Source: Scytonema sp. UIC 10036 (GTDB taxonomy: Bacteria; Cyanobacteriota; Cyanobacteriia; Cyanobacteriales; Nostocaceae). From it: a DNA stretch of 35,382 nt. Position numbers and translations under genes: made by a program. The stretch covers positions 1 to 35,382 of the forward strand of contig NZ_WJFC01000132.1 of NCBI RefSeq assembly GCF_009725235.1, in the 5' to 3' direction. Positions 32,021 through 35,382 of this stretch are shown here, piece after piece. Position 1 is the first letter of the stretch. The number at the start of each line of letters is the position of its first letter. The notes below the pieces were generated by a model. It was given only the letters and a program-made list of their open reading frames with translations. It searched no databases and was not told the DNA's origin.

Positions 32021-32496
32021 TTAAAATTCAAATTGCTTTTTTAAACGGTCGTAGGTTGCAGCACTGACTTGAATCTTACCTGGTAATCCATTGGATTCCA
32101 TACGCGATGCAATGTTGACTGTATCCCCCCACAAATCATAAGTAAATTTAGTCAGGGTTTAATGATATAGTCAGCAACTCCAACTTGAAATGCTTTTGCT
32201 ACATCTAATCCCTCATTCACCCCACTCGTAAAGATGATAGGAATTTCACTTGTTTGGATAGATTTTTTTAGTTGCTGACAAATACTGTAGCCACTCATAT
32301 CAGGTAAAATAATATCCAGCAGAATTAAATCAGGAAGCTTTGTTTTAGCAATTTCAAGTGCTGAATAACCATCAGTTGCAAGATGAACTTGGTAGTTATT
32401 TTTCTGCAATACATTCACCAACCAATCTAAAGTAGTTAATGTATCATTTACTACTAAAATTTCTGCTTTTAGGTTGTTGTTTAACGCAAAATTCAT
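32021..32496 (-). pseudogene. Broken REC-nucleotidyl cyclase gene (internal deletion)
   Basis: The 5' part (32152-32496, 114 codons) encodes a receiver domain with Asp61 (LILLDIILPDMSGY) that stops immediately after ADYIIKP, where the neighbouring paralogue continues ITKPFQVEEV. The next bases on the same strand, in another frame, encode [20 protein letters not shown] and [19 protein letters not shown] up to a stop at 32021-32023. That is the C-terminal end of a class III adenylate/guanylate cyclase. The middle, including the rest of the receiver, any linker, and most of the cyclase domain, is gone, and the junction is out of frame. Only a stand-alone truncated receiver could still be made. 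Class III cyclases fused to receivers are known in cyanobacteria. Confidence 0.88.
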
Positions 32497-32786
32497 AGAT
32501 GTTCCCGAAGATGCACCTGCAAGATAATCTTAAAAGTGTAGGTATCAAATATAGCAAGCTTTAGCCAATATAAAAAGTCATTTGTTCAACTCTTGTTATT
32601 TTGCGTTATTTTCTGTAATTATACTGAGAATTTTCTTGTACTCAAAATTGTTAAGGTGACCTTGGAGGCGTTGGGCAAAGCCCGGATTTCTCACAAAGTC
32701 TGAGAAAAAAGGGGTCAGAAACTGCGAAAATGTATATTGTAAAAGAATTCCAGCAGCTTTGTTGTATGACCGAACCATGCAGGGGT

Positions 32787-32810
32787 GCACCTTTGCACCT
32801 TTGCACCTTT
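32787..32810. repeat. Triplicated 8-bp tandem repeat GCACCTTT
   Basis: Three perfect copies of GCACCTTT lie in the spacer between the broken cyclase gene and the RND pump gene. The rest of 32497-32852 shows no gene; short frames crossing it overlap in both directions and lack support. Confidence 0.85.
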
Positions 32811-32852
32811 GAGGGAAGAAAGAAGAGGTGGGGGCGCAACGTCGCCGCGCCC

Positions 32853-32879
32853 CTACTAACCACTAACAACCAACCACTA
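32853..32879. repeat. Short heptamer array at the RND gene end
   Basis: CTACTAA, CCACTAA, CAACCAA and CCACTAA units form a one-armed array. The RND stop codon (TAG on the minus strand) is inside the last unit. Confidence 0.8.
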
Positions 32880-35382
32880 ACGAAACCTCCTAAACATAAA
32901 CTTTTGGAAACGGGTTTTCAATTTACCCATTTTGTTGAATACAGACTTTGCCCATTTCCCATCAAGCAACTCATGGAGCAAAACATAAAAGCAGGGAATG
33001 ATAAATAATGTCAGCACCGTTGCCAAAGACAACCCTGCAAACACAACAACACCTAAGGGTTGTAAAAACTCAGAACCTTCTCCTATTCCCAATGCTAAGG
33101 GAAACATACCCAAAACAGTTGTGATAGTGGTCATCAAAACCGGACGCAAACGTTGGGGTGATGCTTGCAAAATAGCAGTTTTACGGTCAACTTCTTCTTT
33201 TTCGCGAATTTGATTTGCCAATTCCACCATAATGATGGCGTTGTTAACTACAATACCTACAAGCAACACGGCTCCAACTATAACGGTTGCTCCAATAGCA
33301 GTCTGAGTAATGTAAAGCCCGAAAATACCTCCTGCAAGTGCTAGCGGTATTGTAAACATAATCACTAGTGGATCGACTAGTGAATTATATTGTACAGCCA
33401 TGACCACAAAGACAAGAAAAGCAGCCAATCCACCCAATAATTTAAGGGAGTCTTGCAACTGCTTGTTAGATTCTGCTGCGGAACTGGGTAATACAGTGAC
33501 GCCTTCAGGTAACTGTAAACTGTTTAATACGTTGTTGACTTGTGTTAGTGCGTTACTAAGACTTGCTCCCTCAGTCAAATTCCCTATCAAAATCACGACT
33601 TGGCGTTGGTTAATCCGTTGAATTTCTCCCGGTGCTTCAGCGTCTACAATATTGGCAACGTCACTCAAACGCACTTGACGATTATTTTCAACAAATAATG
33701 GCAATCGCGATAATTGAGAAGTCGATCGCACGGCTTCTTCATTCAATTGCACCCGTACATCCACCAAACGGTTTCCCCGTTGCAACTGAGTTGGTACACT
33801 TCCTTCAATAGCAGTCTGAATCGTGTCTCCAATCTCTTGTGTTGTCAACCCTACAGCGGCCACTCGTTCCCAATCAGGACGAATCTGTATCTCTGGCTGA
33901 CGGGGATCTGCATCGGGACGGAATCTAGCTGAGGTCACTTGCTCTTCCATTGCTGCTAATACCTGACGCCCTGCTCTTTGTAAAGTTTCAGCGTCATTTC
34001 CTTGCAAAATAATATCGACATCTGCTCCTCGTGCGGGTGAGTTACTGAGAATTAATCCTCTCACTTCACCGGGACTCAGACGCAAACGGATTCCTGCTAA
34101 ATTCAGCTTTTCAAACTCAGCCGTGACTCGTTCAACATAAGCTTCTACATCCGTACCCGCTTTTAAGGTAATAGTGCTAGAACCTCGCAAGGGGTTTTCA
34201 CTAGTGTTAGTACCAAACAAAGCACCTCCTGATGTCGAGAAAACGTACTCCGTTTCTGGTTGCTTGAGAAGAATATCATCAACCGCAGCCATGACCTTAC
34301 GGTTTGTTTCTAACGGCGTACCGGGAGGAAATTGAGCAGATAAACGGGCTTGTCCGGTATTAATTCGAGGTAGAATTTCTTGAGGAATTTGAGGAGCCAT
34401 CCACAAACTACTACCACCAAAGACTAAGATGGCAAGCGCAATCACAAACAACCGATAGCGCAAGACTTGAGTTAAGAAGCTACTGTATCCTCTAGTAGCA
34501 GCTTCAAAGCGACGATTGAATTCTTTAAGAAACCAAAACTCAGTCAGACGGCTCGACCAGCGCCATGCTAGCATTCGGGAAGCAAGCATCGGTACTACGG
34601 TCACTGCAATCAAGATAGAAGCAGCAACAGAAAAGCTAATTGTGAGAATCAGTTCGTTAAATAATAATGAGATAAAGCCCCCAATGAGCAAAAAGGGCAA
34701 GACTGCTACTAGGTTGGTACTTGTAGAAGCAATTAGCGCTGATTCTACTTCCCGGCTGCTTTGTTCCGAACGGTCAATCAGTTGCTTTTGACTCAAGCGA
34801 GTTTTGGAATTTTTTCCAGGCGTCATACTAGCGCCTTCGGCAATATTCTCCAACATCACGATGGAGTTATCCACCACAATACCTACACCTAGCGCCAATC
34901 CACCCAAGCTAAAAACGTTGAGGGATAAGCTAAATAATCCCATAAAAATAATGGCAGCTAGTGTTGCTAGGGGAATTGCTGCAACAATGATAAAAGTTTG
35001 GCGTAAAGACCCCAAAAAGAGTAATACTGCGATCGCAGCTAGTAACGATCCAATTAATCCAGAACTCGTGACGTTAGAAATAGAGTTGCGAATGAATCGC
35101 GATTCGTCTAAAGTTGGCGTTATAACTGTTCCTTCTTCAATCAGACCAGATTGCCTGAGTTGTTCGAGTCGCCTTTTGACTCCATCCACAACCTCAATTG
35201 TGTTGGCATCTGGCTGCTTTTGAACGCTCACTTTCACCGACTCTTGACCGTTGAGCAACACGAAAATACGCTGTTGTTCCGAACCATCTACGACTTCAGC
35301 AAAATCTCGCAAGTAGACTCGCTTATTGGGGAGTGAGGAAGATGAATTGGAGGAGGAAGAGGAGGGGGAGACAGAGGGAGAG
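32877..35382 (-). CDS. RND efflux transporter permease, AcrB/HAE1-like (5' end outside window)
   Basis: This is the C-terminal ~835 residues of an inner-membrane proton-driven exporter. The reading frame stays open to the window edge, so the true start lies beyond 35382; the TTG at 35312 is internal. Seen are the end of the first porter domain (FAEVVDGSEQQRIFVLLNGQ), membrane helices with GLALGVGIVVDNSIVMLENI (the proton-relay Asp followed by Asn where AcrB has a second Asp), the second porter domain, and the final helices with VGIVVNNAIIMVELANQI and TTITTVLGMFPLALGIGEGS. Between the window edge and the KRVYLRDFAEV segment is a serine-rich stretch (SPSSSSSNSSSSLPN), an unusual low-complexity insertion. 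The substrate is unknown. The stop codon lies in a repeat array. Confidence 0.96.
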   Translation of the reverse strand, partial: SPSVSPSSSSSNSSSSLPNKRVYLRDFAEVVDGSEQQRIFVLLNGQESVKVSVQKQPDANTIEVVDGVKRRLEQLRQSGLIEEGTVITPTLDESRFIRNSISNVTSSGLIGSLLAAIAVLLFLGSLRQTFIIVAAIPLATLAAIIFMGLFSLSLNVFSLGGLALGVGIVVDNSIVMLENIAEGASMTPGKNSKTRLSQKQLIDRSEQSSREVESALIASTSTNLVAVLPFLLIGGFISLLFNELILTISFSVAASILIAVTVVPMLASRMLAWRWSSRLTEFWFLKEFNRRFEAATRGYSSFLTQVLRYRLFVIALAILVFGGSSLWMAPQIPQEILPRINTGQARLSAQFPPGTPLETNRKVMAAVDDILLKQPETEYVFSTSGGALFGTNTSENPLRGSSTITLKAGTDVEAYVERVTAEFEKLNLAGIRLRLSPGEVRGLILSNSPARGADVDIILQGNDAETLQRAGRQVLAAMEEQVTSARFRPDADPRQPEIQIRPDWERVAAVGLTTQEIGDTIQTAIEGSVPTQLQRGNRLVDVRVQLNEEAVRSTSQLSRLPLFVENNRQVRLSDVANIVDAEAPGEIQRINQRQVVILIGNLTEGASLSNALTQVNNVLNSLQLPEGVTVLPSSAAESNKQLQDSLKLLGGLAAFLVFVVMAVQYNSLVDPLVIMFTIPLALAGGIFGLYITQTAIGATVIVGAVLLVGIVVNNAIIMVELANQIREKEEVDRKTAILQASPQRLRPVLMTTITTVLGMFPLALGIGEGSEFLQPLGVVVFAGLSLATVLTLFIIPCFYVLLHELLDGKWAKSVFNKMGKLKTRFQKFMFRRFR

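Noticed and set aside
32730..33008. Open frame over the GCACCTTT repeat into the RND gene end
   Set aside because: It overlaps the RND gene on the other strand and consists largely of repeats.

Overview
The window comes from a filamentous, most likely heterocyst-type (Nostocales) cyanobacterium. Evidence: a psbA (D1) gene, a cyanobacterial PEP carboxylase, a PsbP-family protein, a DUF4090-type protein, frequent HIP1 octamers (GCGATCGC), abundant heptanucleotide tandem repeats between genes, and very large Ser/Thr-kinase/histidine-kinase hybrids. The organism call is inferred from gene content only.

Layout. 1-3.3 kb: a short-chain dehydrogenase (-), a relic of a deleted subtilisin copy, an intact S8 protease (+), and a 72-residue protein resembling a free-standing subtilisin propeptide/inhibitor. 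3.4-6.0 kb: psbP, maf, DUF4090, and two small unknown genes, separated almost entirely by heptamer arrays. 6.1-9.6 kb: ppc (-) and a small membrane protein. 9.9-14.5 kb: a two-gene cassette (+) made of a membrane-anchored SGNH-like protein carrying four N-terminal repeats, and an MBOAT acyltransferase; it probably O-acylates an extracellular polymer. 14.76-15.84 kb: psbA encoding the Gln130 (D1:1) form, with a strong terminator. 16.5-20.9 kb (-): the ribosomal cluster rplS, tRNA-Trp, secE, nusG, rplK, rplA, L10 leader, rplJ, rplL. 21.0-23.6 kb (+): a family 2 glycosyltransferase and an FHA-PrsW fusion. 23.7-32.5 kb (-): signalling genes, namely a 2012-residue Ser/Thr kinase-ATPase-GAF-histidine kinase-receiver protein, a REC-GAF-GGDEF diguanylate cyclase, and the wreck of a REC-nucleotidyl cyclase gene. 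32.9 kb to the right edge (-): an RND efflux pump whose 5' end lies outside the window.

The most unusual feature is a set of 7-bp repeat arrays in the intergenic spaces. Seven arrays have two arms: a left arm of YTARTTG units and a right arm of CCAYTAR units. They occur as two families (TTAGTTG/CCACTAA and CTAATTG/CCATTAG) whose arm differences compensate each other. One position per heptamer stays mismatched. All the two-armed arrays point the same way whatever the direction of the neighbouring genes. Each heptamer carries a stop trinucleotide on both strands, and since 7 is not a multiple of 3, three units place stops in all six frames. Many gene stop codons lie in or directly beside an array.

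The view is limited to motif recognition from the sequence. Family names rest on remembered motifs, and no search, folding or alignment software was run.
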